A stretch of DNA of 64,000 nucleotides, taken from Bradyrhizobium yuanmingense (GTDB taxonomy: Bacteria > Pseudomonadota > Alphaproteobacteria > Rhizobiales > Xanthobacteraceae). Position 1 is the first letter of the stretch. Each line of letters begins with the position of its first letter. Positions 26,330-34,991 of the stretch are shown here, piece after piece. The position numbers and the translations under genes are program-made. The notes beneath the pieces were generated by a model. The model ran no database searches, was not told the origin of the DNA, and saw nothing but the letters and a program-made list of their open reading frames with translations. The DNA lies in assembly GCF_900094575.1 (NCBI RefSeq), contig NZ_FMAE01000003.1, positions 62,001 through 126,000 on the forward strand, read 5' to 3'.

Positions 26330-27028
26330 TCACGTGTCCTTCGGCGGACCCCAGACCAGGCTCTGCCGCCATCTCGCGCGCAACACGTCGCGCCGTTCCG
26401 GATATTTCTCGTCGAGATAGGTCGCCTCGACCACGCGGTCGGTGCGGAAGCTGCGGAAGTCGCCGCGCAGCTCGCACCAGGCCGCCAGCAGCCGCACGGC
26501 TTCGAGATAGCCGACCGAGATCGGCCAGATCATGCGCTCGCTGGGGCGGCCCTGTTCGTCGCGATAGCGCAGCATGATCTTCTTGCCTTCGTGGATCTGG
26601 GTCCGGGTGCGCGCCATGTCCAGGCGGTCCGGTTCCCGGTTCCAGCTCGGACGCGCCCGGCTCGCCGGCTCCAGTACGAAGGGGCGCAGGCGCTCCGGGA
26701 CGGTATCGGCGATCTTGGCCATCAAGTCTTCGGCCGCGCGCGCCAGCGCGGAATCGGCGTGGCCTGCGACCCATTGCGCGCCCAGCACGGCCGCCTCGAT
26801 CTCGTCCGGCGTCAGCATCAGGGGCGGCAGGTCGAAACCCTTTTCGAGGATGTAACCCATGCCGGCTTCGCCGCGGATCGGCACGCGCTGGCCGATCAGG
26901 GTTGCGATGTCGCGATAGATGGTGCGCTTCGAAGTCTCGAGCTCGGCCGCGATCGCGTCTGCCGTCAGCGGCTTACGCGTGCGCCTTAGCACCTGGATGA
27001 TTTGAAACAGCCGGTCGGCGCGTCTCAT
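26330..27028 (-). CDS. WYL-domain (YafY-type) transcriptional regulator
   Basis: This 232-aa protein starts with a DeoR-like helix-turn-helix (RRADRLFQIIQVLRRTRKPL, then SKRTIYRDIATLIGQRVPI). Its WYL-type ligand domain spans about 130-220. The WYL signature is varied (VRLLAAWCELR) while the following FRSFRTDRV is typical. It is shorter than the 19999-20979 regulator. It is transcribed with the YkgJ-like gene and divergent from a small protein/GST operon. Two identical-geometry inverted repeats flank and end that small gene and are its likely operators. Confidence 0.9.
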   Translation of the reverse strand: MRRADRLFQIIQVLRRTRKPLTADAIAAELETSKRTIYRDIATLIGQRVPIRGEAGMGYILEKGFDLPPLMLTPDEIEAAVLGAQWVAGHADSALARAAEDLMAKIADTVPERLRPFVLEPASRARPSWNREPDRLDMARTRTQIHEGKKIMLRYRDEQGRPSERMIWPISVGYLEAVRLLAAWCELRGDFRSFRTDRVVEATYLDEKYPERRDVLRARWRQSLVWGPPKDT

Positions 27029-27071
27029 GACAGTTCTCTTCTCGAACGACGGATCAGAAATCGGCGCGCGG

Positions 27072-27095
27072 CTGCTGACAGGATGTTGGCAGCAG
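27072..27095. promoter_or_regulatory. Operator-like repeat O1 upstream of the WYL regulator/GST operon
   Basis: CTGCTGACA, six bases, then TGGCAGCAG make a 24-bp imperfect palindrome between the regulator start (27028) and the small protein start (27142). The same 24-bp geometry and outer hexamers recur at 27383-27406. It is probably the binding site of the adjacent WYL regulator. Confidence 0.72.
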
Positions 27096-27141
27096 GGGGG
27101 TTCTATACCGGGACAACACATCGACTGAAGAGGATTTGTCC

Positions 27142-27417
27142 ATGATCATTCCAACCCATTTCGGCCAGGCCGGTCCACTGTGGCGGGCGCAGCTGTGGCA
27201 CGGCCAAATGTTGCGGGCTTGGGCGTTTGGCCGCCTCGTTCCGCTCGATCTCATGGCCGTTGATCTCCGATTTGCGCTCGCAAGCGTGGTGACACGCTCG
27301 CTGAACCATGCCGCGGATGCGCTGGTCCGCCATCTGATGGGCCGCGCCTGGCGCGGGGCCCGCTTCGCAGAAGATATCACGGCTGCTGCCACCATGGTGG
27401 CAGCAGCCGGCCGCTAG
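27142..27417 (+). CDS. Small hypothetical protein, 91 aa, upstream of GST
   Basis: This protein is unrecognised. It is moderately hydrophobic and Ala/Arg-rich, with a central VDLRFALASVVTRSLNHAA helix and no clear signal peptide. GAAGAGGA seven bases upstream supports ATG 27142. It is the first gene after operator O1 and precedes the GST by 38 bp, so both are probably derepressed together. A second operator-like palindrome forms its last codons (TAAATMVAAAG). Confidence 0.65.
   Translation: MIIPTHFGQAGPLWRAQLWHGQMLRAWAFGRLVPLDLMAVDLRFALASVVTRSLNHAADALVRHLMGRAWRGARFAEDITAAATMVAAAGR
27383..27406. promoter_or_regulatory. Operator-like repeat O2 inside the 3' end of the small gene
   Basis: CTGCTGCCA, six bases, then TGGCAGCAG form a perfect palindrome, which extends to 28 bp at 27381-27408. 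It has the same half-sites and spacing as O1 but lies within coding sequence 50 bp before the GST start. It could be a second repressor site or a DNA-looping partner. Confidence 0.65.
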
Positions 27418-27455
27418 GTTCCTTCCACTCGTTCGACAGGTTCAGGAGAGCTTGC

Positions 27456-28184
27456 ATGATCACGCTTTACGGTTTTGGCGCCGGCTTCGGCCTGCCGGAA
27501 ATCAGCCCCTTCGTCACCAAGACCGAGGTGCAGCTCAAGATGGCGGGACTGCCTTATCGGAAAGAGCGGGCGATGCCGCCGGCCTCGCCCAAGGGGCAGC
27601 TGCCCTTCATCGACGATGGCGGCGAGGCGGTGGCCGATTCCACCTTCATCCGGGCCCATATCGAGCGCCGCTACGGCTTCGATTTCGATGCCGGCCTCAC
27701 CTTGGCCGAGCGTGCGCAGGCCTGGGCGTTCGAGCGCATGATCGAGCACCACGTCTATTGGGCGCTGGTGGGCGCGCGCTGGGTCGATCCGGTCAATTTC
27801 GCCAAGGGGCCCGCGCATTTCTTCGACGGTGCGCCGGAGCACAATCGCGAGAAGCTGCGCGAGGACGCTCAATTCCGCGTCGCCGAGAACTATCTGCTCT
27901 CTGGCCTCGGCCGCCATGCGCCGGATGACGACGTCGATCTTGCCGTGCGTTCGCTGTTCGCGCTGTCGGTGCAGCTCGGCGACAAAGCCTTCCTGATGGG
28001 CAACAGGCCCTGCGGCGTCGATGCCACTGCGTTCGGTATGCTCGCCGGCGTCCTCTCACCGTTCTTCGAATCCGCTTTGCGCGAGCGGGCCGAGGGATTT
28101 CCCAACCTCACCGCTTATGTCGACCGCATGATGGACGACTATTATCCCGAGTTCGCCTGGACGCCGCTGCGGCAGGCGGCGTAG
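27456..28184 (+). CDS. Glutathione S-transferase family protein
   Basis: This 242-aa GST-like protein resembles the FAXC/metaxin-type branch. The N-terminal thioredoxin-like domain contains ISPFVTKTEVQLKMAGLPY and PKGQLPFI with the cis-Pro, then ADSTFIRAHIERRYG as the glutathione-gamma-Glu motif. The C-terminal helical domain includes MGNRPCGVDATAFGMLAG. It lies in the operon controlled by the WYL regulator at 26330-27028. It is probably a detoxification enzyme; the substrate is unknown. Confidence 0.9.
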   Translation: MITLYGFGAGFGLPEISPFVTKTEVQLKMAGLPYRKERAMPPASPKGQLPFIDDGGEAVADSTFIRAHIERRYGFDFDAGLTLAERAQAWAFERMIEHHVYWALVGARWVDPVNFAKGPAHFFDGAPEHNREKLREDAQFRVAENYLLSGLGRHAPDDDVDLAVRSLFALSVQLGDKAFLMGNRPCGVDATAFGMLAGVLSPFFESALRERAEGFPNLTAYVDRMMDDYYPEFAWTPLRQAA

Positions 28185-28212
28185 CCGCGGTGCATCGGCT
28201 GACTCGGTGCAA

Positions 28213-28349
28213 CCTCTCCCGCTTGCGGGAGAGGTCGGCGCGAAGCGCCGGGTGAGGGTTTTCTCCTCTAGGGGGTTTTCTCCGTAAGTCTCGGAGGGTC
28301 CCAACGCGGAGGCACCTCTCCCCAACCCTCTCCCGCAAGCGGGAGAGGG
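28213..28349. repeat. Compound intergenic palindromic element
   Basis: A perfect palindrome at 28213-28234 (CCTCTCCCGC, TT, GCGGGAGAGG) is echoed in inverted form at 28326-28349. The whole can fold into one long cruciform. A closely related copy is at 36505-36648. Confidence 0.85.
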
Positions 28350-28383
28350 GGCGCACCGGTGCCGGAGCTGCAGCTCACTCCAC

Positions 28384-28419
28384 TAACCAAAACAAAGAGC
28401 CGGCCCAGTGGGCCGGCTC
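28384..28419 (-). terminator. Rho-independent terminator of the phenylpropanoid operon
   Basis: GAGCCGGCCC (28397-28406) pairs perfectly with GGGCCGGCTC (28410-28419). On the minus strand the stem is followed by TTTGTTTTGG, giving a good intrinsic terminator just after the binding-protein stop at 28445. Confidence 0.85.
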
Positions 28420-28444
28420 TCGTTGTCTCGAATCTTGGCGACGC

Positions 28445-29596
28445 CTACTTCACCAGCGTGTACTTGCCGTCCTTCACCGTGAGCAGGATGCGCGAGCGCT
28501 CGTCGAGGCCGTAGCGGTCCTTTTCGGTGAAGTTGTAGACGCCCTGGCTCGCCGCCAGCTCCTTCTCCGTCAGCAGCGCCTGGCGGATGGCCTCGCGGAA
28601 TTCCGGCGTGCCGGGCTTGGCCGTCTTCAACGCCGCCGGAATGACGCGCTTGAGGATCTCGAACGCATCAAAGGAATGGCCGGCGAACTGGCTGCGGCTG
28701 TTGGGGCCGTACTTTGCCTCGTAGGCGGAGTTCAGCGCGAGGCCGGGCTTCTTGGTCAGCGCGCTGTCCGGCTGTTCCTCGGGGGCCATCACGGGACCCG
28801 AGGCCATCAGCACGCCTTCCGCTGCTTTGCCGGCAATGCGGATGAAGTCCATGCTGGCGGCGCCGTGGGTCTGGTAGATCAGGCCCTTGTAGCCGCGCTC
28901 GCGCAGCTCGGTCTGCGGCAGCGCGGCCGCGGTGCCGGACGCGCCGACCAGGATGGCGTCGGGATTGGCGGCGACGAGCTTCAGCACCTGGCCGGTCACC
29001 GAGGTGTCGGGACGAGCGAAGCGCTCCTCGTCGACGATGGTCATCCCCATCGGCACGGCCTGCGCCTTCAAATCGTTGAACCAGAGGTCGCCGTAGGAAT
29101 CGGAATAGCCGATGTAACCGAGCGTCTTCACGCCCTTGGCCTTCATGTGGTCGTACAGCACCTTGCCGACGATCGGAATCGGTTGCGGCATCGCCACCGA
29201 CCACTTCATGCGCTCCGGCGTGATCGGGAAGGGTGCCAGACCGAAGTGCGGGATACCGGCCTCGTTGGCGACATTGGAGACCGCGATGGTCGGCGGCGTC
29301 AGCGCCGAGCCCATGATGATGTCGGCCTTGGATTCGGTGACGAAGCGGCGGGCGTTGGTGGTGGCGGTGGTGGGATCGCCGCCGTCGTCGAGCACGATCA
29401 CCTTCAGCGGCACGCCGCCGATCTCCTTCGGCACGAATTCCAGCGCGTTGCGCTCGGGAATGCCGAGTGCCGCACCCGGGCCGGTCGTGGTGGTGGTGAT
29501 GCCGATGGTGACTTCGCTGGTCTGGGCCAGCGCGGGCAATGCCGGCAGAGCCAGCGCGGCCGCAGTGATGGCAGCGGTCAAATAAAAGCGTTTCAT
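28445..29596 (-). CDS. Branched-chain-amino-acid-type ABC substrate-binding protein
   Basis: This 383-aa protein has a signal peptide (MKRFYLTAAITAAALALPAL, cleavage near LAQ). It carries a type I periplasmic-binding fold of the LivJ/LivK class (GITTTTTGPGAALG, IMGSALTPPTIAVSN and YSDSYGDLW). In this class the ligand is often an aromatic acid rather than leucine. It is the last gene of a minus-strand operon of feruloyl-CoA-type genes, so uptake of a phenylpropanoid is the likely role. GGGAGG five bases before the ATG supports the start. No permease or ATPase is in the window. Confidence 0.88.
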   Translation of the reverse strand: MKRFYLTAAITAAALALPALPALAQTSEVTIGITTTTTGPGAALGIPERNALEFVPKEIGGVPLKVIVLDDGGDPTTATTNARRFVTESKADIIMGSALTPPTIAVSNVANEAGIPHFGLAPFPITPERMKWSVAMPQPIPIVGKVLYDHMKAKGVKTLGYIGYSDSYGDLWFNDLKAQAVPMGMTIVDEERFARPDTSVTGQVLKLVAANPDAILVGASGTAAALPQTELRERGYKGLIYQTHGAASMDFIRIAGKAAEGVLMASGPVMAPEEQPDSALTKKPGLALNSAYEAKYGPNSRSQFAGHSFDAFEILKRVIPAALKTAKPGTPEFREAIRQALLTEKELAASQGVYNFTEKDRYGLDERSRILLTVKDGKYTLVK

Positions 29597-29686
29597 CTAT
29601 TCCTCCCTTGACGTGTTTATTTGAAAGCAGAAATCGCGGGGTAATTCAGCCCCGTCTTTTGGTGATGCGGCGATTTAGCTCCGGAC

Positions 29687-30106
29687 TTAACTCCCCGTGA
29701 ACTTGGCTACCATTTCCGCCGGGAATGGTGCCGATTTCAATTTGTCTGGGTTAACGGGATCGCGGCCGACCAGGACGCGGGTCTCGAAACCCTCGATCGC
29801 GAGCGCCTCGCCCTTGTAGACGTTGTGCTTCACCTCGAAGCTCGAGCGCTTGATGCTCTCGATTCTGGTCTCGATGGTGATCCAGTCGCCATAGGTCGAG
29901 GGGATGTAGAACTTGGCCCGCGTGTCGACCATGGGGATGCCCACCAGGCCGTATTTGCGGACCAAGTCCTGCTTGGAGAAGCCGGCGGCTTCGAACAGGG
30001 TCGAGGTCGAATCGTCGAACATCGCGAAATAGCGCGGGTAGTAGACGATGTTTGCGGGGTCGCAATCGCCCCACTGGATCTGGACCTCGCGCCGGTTCAC
30101 GAACAT
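29687..30106 (-). CDS. Hotdog-fold acyl-CoA thioesterase (4-hydroxybenzoyl-CoA thioesterase type)
   Basis: This 139-aa hotdog-fold protein has QWGDCDPANIVYYPRYF at residues 11-27. The second Asp of GDCDPA (Asp16) aligns with the catalytic Asp17 of Pseudomonas 4-hydroxybenzoyl-CoA thioesterase. It would release an aromatic acid from its CoA ester at the end of side-chain shortening. It lies 23 bp after the SDR gene and 90 bp before the binding-protein gene. Its ribosome site is weak, consistent with translation inside an operon. Confidence 0.88.
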   Translation of the reverse strand: MFVNRREVQIQWGDCDPANIVYYPRYFAMFDDSTSTLFEAAGFSKQDLVRKYGLVGIPMVDTRAKFYIPSTYGDWITIETRIESIKRSSFEVKHNVYKGEALAIEGFETRVLVGRDPVNPDKLKSAPFPAEMVAKFTGS

Positions 30107-30129
30107 CTGGCTGGCCTTGCTCGACGAAT

Positions 30130-30891
30130 CTACTTGGGCGCCATGCGCAGCGAACCGTCGAGGCGCACCACCTCGCCGTTCAGGTAGGCATTCTCGACCA
30201 TGTGCAGCGCGAGCGCGGCGAATTCGTCGGCCTGGCCGAGCCGGCGCGGGAAGGGGATGGCAGCGGCGAGCGAGTCCTGCGCTTCCTGCGGCAGGTTCGC
30301 CAGCAGCGGCGTCAGGAACAGGCCGGGGGCGATCGTCAACACGCGGACGCCGAACTGCGCGAGCTCGCGCGCGATCGGCAGCGTCATGCCGACGATGCCG
30401 CCCTTGGAGGCCGAATAGGCGGATTGGCCGATCTGGCCGTCATAGGCGGCAACGGAGGCGGTGTTGATGATGACGCCGCGCTCGCCGGTCGCCTGCGGCT
30501 CGAGCTTGGACATCTCGGCCGCGGCAAGGCGCAGCATGTTGAAGGTGCCGATCAAATTGACCTTGATCACCTTGTCGAAATCGGCGAGCGCCATCGGGCC
30601 GTCGCGGCCGACCACGCGCTTGGCGACGCCGATGCCGGCGCAATTGACCAGCACGCGGGCCGGGCCGTGGGCCTTGGTGGCCTGCGCGATCGCAGCTTCA
30701 GCGGAGGCGGCATCGGAGACGTCGCAGGTCACGGCAATGCCCTTGATCTCCGCCGCGACCGTTTCGGCCAGCTTGGTGTTGAGGTCGCACACCGCGACCT
30801 TGGCGCCCTGCGCCGCCAGTTTTCGCGCGGTGGCCGCGCCCAATCCCGATGCGCCGCCGGTGACGATGGCTGCCTGATCCTTCAACAACAT
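30130..30891 (-). CDS. SDR-family 3-hydroxyacyl-CoA dehydrogenase-like protein
   Basis: This 253-aa short-chain dehydrogenase resembles the HSD17B10 type II 3-hydroxyacyl-CoA dehydrogenases. [12 protein letters not shown] binds NAD near the N-terminus, NCAG is the structural motif, and Ser and YSASKGG supply the catalytic triad. [11 protein letters not shown] near residue 190 is typical of the subfamily. It could oxidise the beta-hydroxyl formed by the crotonase on a phenylpropanoyl-CoA. AAGGAG precedes the ATG. It lies 25 bp after the ligase gene in the operon. Confidence 0.9.
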   Translation of the reverse strand: MLLKDQAAIVTGGASGLGAATARKLAAQGAKVAVCDLNTKLAETVAAEIKGIAVTCDVSDAASAEAAIAQATKAHGPARVLVNCAGIGVAKRVVGRDGPMALADFDKVIKVNLIGTFNMLRLAAAEMSKLEPQATGERGVIINTASVAAYDGQIGQSAYSASKGGIVGMTLPIARELAQFGVRVLTIAPGLFLTPLLANLPQEAQDSLAAAIPFPRRLGQADEFAALALHMVENAYLNGEVVRLDGSLRMAPK

Positions 30892-30916
30892 GGCGTTCTC
30901 CTTTGGCGATATTTTT

Positions 30917-32800
30917 CTAGGTGACCGATATCACACGGTTCGACGGATTGGCAGCGTAGAGCTCCTCGATCAGCTCGCCGCGATGCTCCAGCACTGCGCG
31001 CTGGTTGATCGAGCCCTTGTCGGTGACTTCGCCCTTGTCGATCGAGAGCGGCGTGTCCATCAGGATCGCGCGCGTGATCCGTGTCGAGGATCCCGTGGCC
31101 TGGCCGAGGAAACGGGTCAGACGCTCGCGGAACGCCTCGCGCACCAGGCGGTCGCGCGTCGCGACGACGAGATCGTCGGGCGGCAGCGTCGGGTTGATCA
31201 GCCGGCAGCCGTCGAGATCGAGCACGACCAGCGCGGAGATCTCGTCGCGATTGATGCCGGCGATGACGACGTCGCGCACCAGGGGCGCGCAGGCCGCGGT
31301 GAGGCGCGCGCGCAAGGGGCCGACGCTGACCCAGGTGCCGCTCGCGAGCTTGAAGTCCTCGCTGACGCGGCCGTCGAAATCGAAGCCGGCGTTGAAATCA
31401 TCGGGATCGGCGGGCTTGAGCGCATCGCCCATCTTGTAAAATCCTTCCTCGTCGAAGGATTTTGCCGTGATGTCGGGTTGGCGCCAGTAGCCAGGCATCA
31501 CGTTCGGCCCCTTGGCGCGCACTTCCAGCTTGCCGTTGTTCGGCACCAGCTTGGCGTCGTTGCCGGAGACGGGCAGGCCGACATGGCCGGAGCGGCTGGT
31601 GCGCGGATTGACCGACATGAAGAACGGCGCGGTCTCGGTCGCGCCGAGACCGGTCAGCATCGGCACGCGATAGCCCTTCTCCTTCGCCGCGAGCTCGTCG
31701 AGGCTGTCCCAGACGAACGGCGACAGCGCCGCGCCGGAGAAGAACATCGCATGCAGCCGGTCGAAGAACTTGGCGCGCAAGCCCTGGTCGTCGCGCAGAT
31801 AGGGCAGCAGCGATTCATAGCCCTTGGGCACGTTGAAATAGACCGTCGGTGAAATTTCCCGGAGATTGCGCACGGTCTCCTCGATGCCCCCAGGCACCGG
31901 CTTACCGGCGTCCAGATACATCGAGCCGCCGTTGTAGAGCGTCAGGCCGATGTTGTGATTGCCGCCGAAGGTGTGATTCCACGGCAGCCAATCGATGATG
32001 ACCGGCGGCTCGTCCTTCAGGAAGGCGAGCGTCTCGCGCAGCATCACCTGATTGGCGCAGATCATGCGCTGGGTGTTGATGACGGCCTTGGGATTGCCGG
32101 TCGAGCCCGAGGTCAGCAGGAATTTTGCGATCGTGTCGGGGCCGATCCTGCCGTGAACGTCGTCGAGATCGCCACGGATCGGCGTCGCCATCAGATCGGC
32201 CAGCAGGGTGACGTCGCGGCCCGGCACGTGGCCATAGGACGCGGCGATCTCGGTGCCGAGCGAGACGTTGGCGGCGAGCGCATCGGCGAACTTGTCGGCA
32301 TCATCGGCGAAGACGAGGCCCGGCGTCAGCAGCTTCATCAGATAGGACAGCTTGCCGTAATCCTTCGACACCAGCGAATAGGCCGGCGACACCGGGCAGA
32401 ACGGAACGCCGGCATAGAACGCGCCGAACGCCAGGAGCGCGTGGTCGATCGAATTACCGGAGAGGATGACGACCGGCCGCTCGGCCGACAGGCCGCGCTG
32501 GATCAATGCGGAGGCGATGTGACGGCTCGCGGTGAGCAGCTCGGCATAGGTGATCTTGCGCCAGCCGCGGCCGCCTTCGCGCTCGGCCATGAAGACGCGG
32601 TCCGGCGTCGTCGTGGCCCAATGATGCAGGCGGTCGGTGATGCGGACCGGATAGTCGCCGAGCGGCTGCTTTGGCCGCAGATAAATCGTGCCGTCGTCGC
32701 GCCGCTCGATGTTGACGACGGGATCGCCGAACGAGATGGGCCGCAGCGGGAAATTGCTCGCGCCGCGCTCGATGCCGGAAGAGGACGGCTGGGCGCTCAT
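30917..32800 (-). CDS. fcs: Feruloyl-CoA synthase-like AMP-forming ligase
   Basis: This 627-aa ANL ligase has the long N-terminus and internal signatures of the feruloyl-CoA synthetase group ([45 protein letters not shown] and [17 protein letters not shown]). It would activate hydroxycinnamates such as ferulate or p-coumarate with ATP and CoA. It starts 10 bp after the crotonase stop, so the two are surely co-transcribed. The precise substrate (ferulate, coumarate or a related arylpropenoate) cannot be fixed from sequence. Confidence 0.87.
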   Translation of the reverse strand: MSAQPSSSGIERGASNFPLRPISFGDPVVNIERRDDGTIYLRPKQPLGDYPVRITDRLHHWATTTPDRVFMAEREGGRGWRKITYAELLTASRHIASALIQRGLSAERPVVILSGNSIDHALLAFGAFYAGVPFCPVSPAYSLVSKDYGKLSYLMKLLTPGLVFADDADKFADALAANVSLGTEIAASYGHVPGRDVTLLADLMATPIRGDLDDVHGRIGPDTIAKFLLTSGSTGNPKAVINTQRMICANQVMLRETLAFLKDEPPVIIDWLPWNHTFGGNHNIGLTLYNGGSMYLDAGKPVPGGIEETVRNLREISPTVYFNVPKGYESLLPYLRDDQGLRAKFFDRLHAMFFSGAALSPFVWDSLDELAAKEKGYRVPMLTGLGATETAPFFMSVNPRTSRSGHVGLPVSGNDAKLVPNNGKLEVRAKGPNVMPGYWRQPDITAKSFDEEGFYKMGDALKPADPDDFNAGFDFDGRVSEDFKLASGTWVSVGPLRARLTAACAPLVRDVVIAGINRDEISALVVLDLDGCRLINPTLPPDDLVVATRDRLVREAFRERLTRFLGQATGSSTRITRAILMDTPLSIDKGEVTDKGSINQRAVLEHRGELIEELYAANPSNRVISVT

Positions 32801-32810
32801 GACTTTAGGC

Positions 32811-33620
32811 TCATGATTTGGGCTTCACCTTCGCGGTCTTGTGCTCGAGGAATTCGCGGATCCGCCGCTTGGCCTCCTTGTCGCTCTGCGCGACAGTGGC
32901 CATCAGCGACTCCATCAACAGGCCGGTCTGCGGATTGGCCTCCGCGATCATCGGCAGCGCCTGGAGCACGGCAAAATTCGTCAGCGGGGCGTTGGACGCC
33001 ACCTTGGTCGCAAGCTCCAGCGCTTTGCCGAGCCCGTTGCCGGCCTCCGTCAGATATTGCGCAAAGCCGTAGGACGCGCCCTCGGTCGCGCTGTAGACGC
33101 GTCCCGTCAGCATCATGTCCATCATCCGGGCAACGCCGATCAGCCGCGGCAGCCGCACCGAGCCGCCGCCGCCGACGAAAATGCCGCGCTGCCCCTCCGG
33201 CAGCGCGAAATAGGTCGAGGGCTCGGCGACGCGGATATGGGCCGCGCAGGCAAGCTCGAGCCCGCCGCCGATCACGGCGCCCCGGAGCGCTGCGATCACG
33301 GGCACGCGGCTGTACTGGATGCGGTCGAACACCCGGTGCCACATCTGGGAGTGCAGGAGCCCGCCGGTGGCGTCGTGCTCGGTCAGCTCGGAGAGGTCGA
33401 GGCCACTGGAGAAATGGTCGCCGATACCGTGGATGACGACCGCGCCGATATCCTCGGGCAGGTTCGCAAAACACTCGCCGATTTCCAGGATGATGCCGTC
33501 ATTGAGCGCATTGCGCTTGGCCGGCCGGTTCAGACCCACGGTCAGAACCCGGTCCGCCCGCTCGATCCTCAAAAGCCCGGAGGGACCCGCATTCGCGGTC
33601 TCGGCGTTTCCTTGTGTCAT
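32811..33620 (-). CDS. Crotonase-family enoyl-CoA hydratase of phenylpropanoid operon
   Basis: This 269-aa crotonase has GDHFSSGLDLSEL and ALRGAVIGGGLELACAAHI as the two oxyanion-hole strands and a later ALPEGQRGIFVGGGGS stretch. It is the first gene of the operon with the CoA ligase, dehydrogenase and thioesterase, so hydration of a hydroxycinnamoyl-CoA is expected. A retro-aldol (vanillin-forming) activity is also possible, but the presence of a dehydrogenase and thioesterase favours the beta-oxidative route. AAGGACG precedes the ATG. A 15-bp inverted repeat lies 20 bp upstream. Confidence 0.88.
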   Translation of the reverse strand: MTQGNAETANAGPSGLLRIERADRVLTVGLNRPAKRNALNDGIILEIGECFANLPEDIGAVVIHGIGDHFSSGLDLSELTEHDATGGLLHSQMWHRVFDRIQYSRVPVIAALRGAVIGGGLELACAAHIRVAEPSTYFALPEGQRGIFVGGGGSVRLPRLIGVARMMDMMLTGRVYSATEGASYGFAQYLTEAGNGLGKALELATKVASNAPLTNFAVLQALPMIAEANPQTGLLMESLMATVAQSDKEAKRRIREFLEHKTAKVKPKS

Positions 33621-33639
33621 TTGCGTCCTTGTCAGAATA

Positions 33640-33654
33640 GTTATGTTGTATAAC
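33640..33654. promoter_or_regulatory. Operator-like repeat upstream of the phenylpropanoid operon
   Basis: GTTAT, five bases, then ATAAC form a 15-bp inverted repeat 20 bp before the crotonase ATG, in an AT-rich patch. Its position and size suit a MarR-type repressor, as known for hydroxycinnamate operons, but no such gene is adjacent. Confidence 0.5.
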
Positions 33655-33729
33655 GAATTTTGGGGGAGTCAAGGTGGGGCAAGGCCAGGTGGCCGTGACC
33701 CCACCCTCCCGGGAGGCCGAGGCGAGCGC

Positions 33730-33936
33730 AGGGCTATCGCATTTGAGATTTTCCCTGCGGCCATCCTTCGAGACGCCCGCTTGAGGCGGGCTCCTCAGGA
33801 TGAGGTCGGAGTGCGCGGCAGCAGTTTCAACGGGCACTGACGCCGATTTGCCTCATCCTGAGGAGGCGCGTCAGCGCCGTCTCGAAGGACGAGGCGTGCG
33901 CGCAGACCGCCGCCACAAGTCATATGCGATAGCCCT
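33730..33936. repeat. Nested intergenic inverted repeats
   Basis: Outer arms AGGGCTATCGCAT (33730-33742) and its complement (33924-33936) enclose a second inverted pair at about 33761-33805 and 33851-33894 (core CATCCTTCGAGACG with CTCCTCAGGATGAGG). The element fills most of the 343-bp gap between the crotonase and SDR genes. No gene is seen there. Confidence 0.8.
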
Positions 33937-33963
33937 GGGGGCGAGCGAGAGAGCGGTGCAGGC

Positions 33964-34809
33964 CTACTCTCGCGCCACAAACTTCGCGAACGCATCGGCG
34001 TAATCCGGATGCCAGCGCGACAATGGCGGGCGGTTCTCGACGATATCGCCGGCCGCCCAGAGCATGCGCTTCTCGTCGAGCACGCGCGGCACGTCATTGT
34101 CCGGGCAGAGAATGTAGAAGTCGCCGGCCTCCAGCCGCGCCAGCATGAAATCGACCGTCTGCTCCGGCGTCCAGGCGCCGGCCGGCTTCTCGGTGCGTCC
34201 CTTTGCGGTCAGGCCGGTGAAGACGAAGCCCGGGATCAGCAGGTGCGCCGTGACGCGACAGTCATTCGTGTTGCGCAACTCGTGCTGGAGCGCCTCGGTG
34301 AAGGCCTTCACGCCGGCCTTGGAGACGTTGTAGGCGGGATCGCCGGGCGGCGTGGTGATGCCCTGCTTGGAACCGGTGTTGATGATGAGGCCGCGCCTGC
34401 CACGGGCGATCATGTTTGGCGCGAAGATGCGCGAGCCGTTGATGATGCCCCACATGTTCACGGCGATGATGCGTTGCCAATTATCCGGCGCGTCGAACAA
34501 CGTGCTGCCGGGCTGAATGCCGGCATTGTTCATGAGGACATCGGTGCCGCCGAACCGCGCGTGGACGGCGCGCTCGAGTTCCGTCACGCTCTCGATCTTG
34601 CTGACATCGACGGCCGAGGTCATGACGTTTGCGGCCGATGTTACGGATGACAATTTTGTTGCAGCTTCTGCCAAGCGTGTCTCGTCGACGTCAGCGATAC
34701 ATACCTTCATTCCAGCGCGCGCAAATGCCGCGGCGGCGGCAAATCCGATGCCGGCTGCGCCACCCGTGATCACGGCAACATTGTTCTTGACGATGGCGGG
34801 ATGTGACAT
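33964..34809 (-). CDS. SDR-family oxidoreductase
   Basis: This 281-aa classical short-chain dehydrogenase has TGGAAGIGFAAA for NAD(P) binding, NNAGIQ, an IINTGSKQG serine strand and YNVSKAG for the catalytic Tyr and Lys. The start at 34809 has GGAGA six bases upstream; the longer open frame to 34872 is not supported. It is divergent from an aldehyde dehydrogenase, so an alcohol-to-aldehyde-to-acid sequence is possible. The substrate is not evident. Confidence 0.9.
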   Translation of the reverse strand: MSHPAIVKNNVAVITGGAAGIGFAAAAAFARAGMKVCIADVDETRLAEAATKLSSVTSAANVMTSAVDVSKIESVTELERAVHARFGGTDVLMNNAGIQPGSTLFDAPDNWQRIIAVNMWGIINGSRIFAPNMIARGRRGLIINTGSKQGITTPPGDPAYNVSKAGVKAFTEALQHELRNTNDCRVTAHLLIPGFVFTGLTAKGRTEKPAGAWTPEQTVDFMLARLEAGDFYILCPDNDVPRVLDEKRMLWAAGDIVENRPPLSRWHPDYADAFAKFVARE

Positions 34810-34991
34810 CGAGCGTCTCCGTGGAAAGCCTTCAGCCGAGCTATAGCATGGCAGCGATGCGACCCTGCACAAGTCGGCATGGGAGGTCTTCGTTCCGCGC
34901 TGCCTTTACGCCTATCAGGCGCGGCTGTATCCTCGGCGGAACGATCCCGCCCAGATCGAACCAATCAATTCAACTGACAGGGAGTGCAGCC

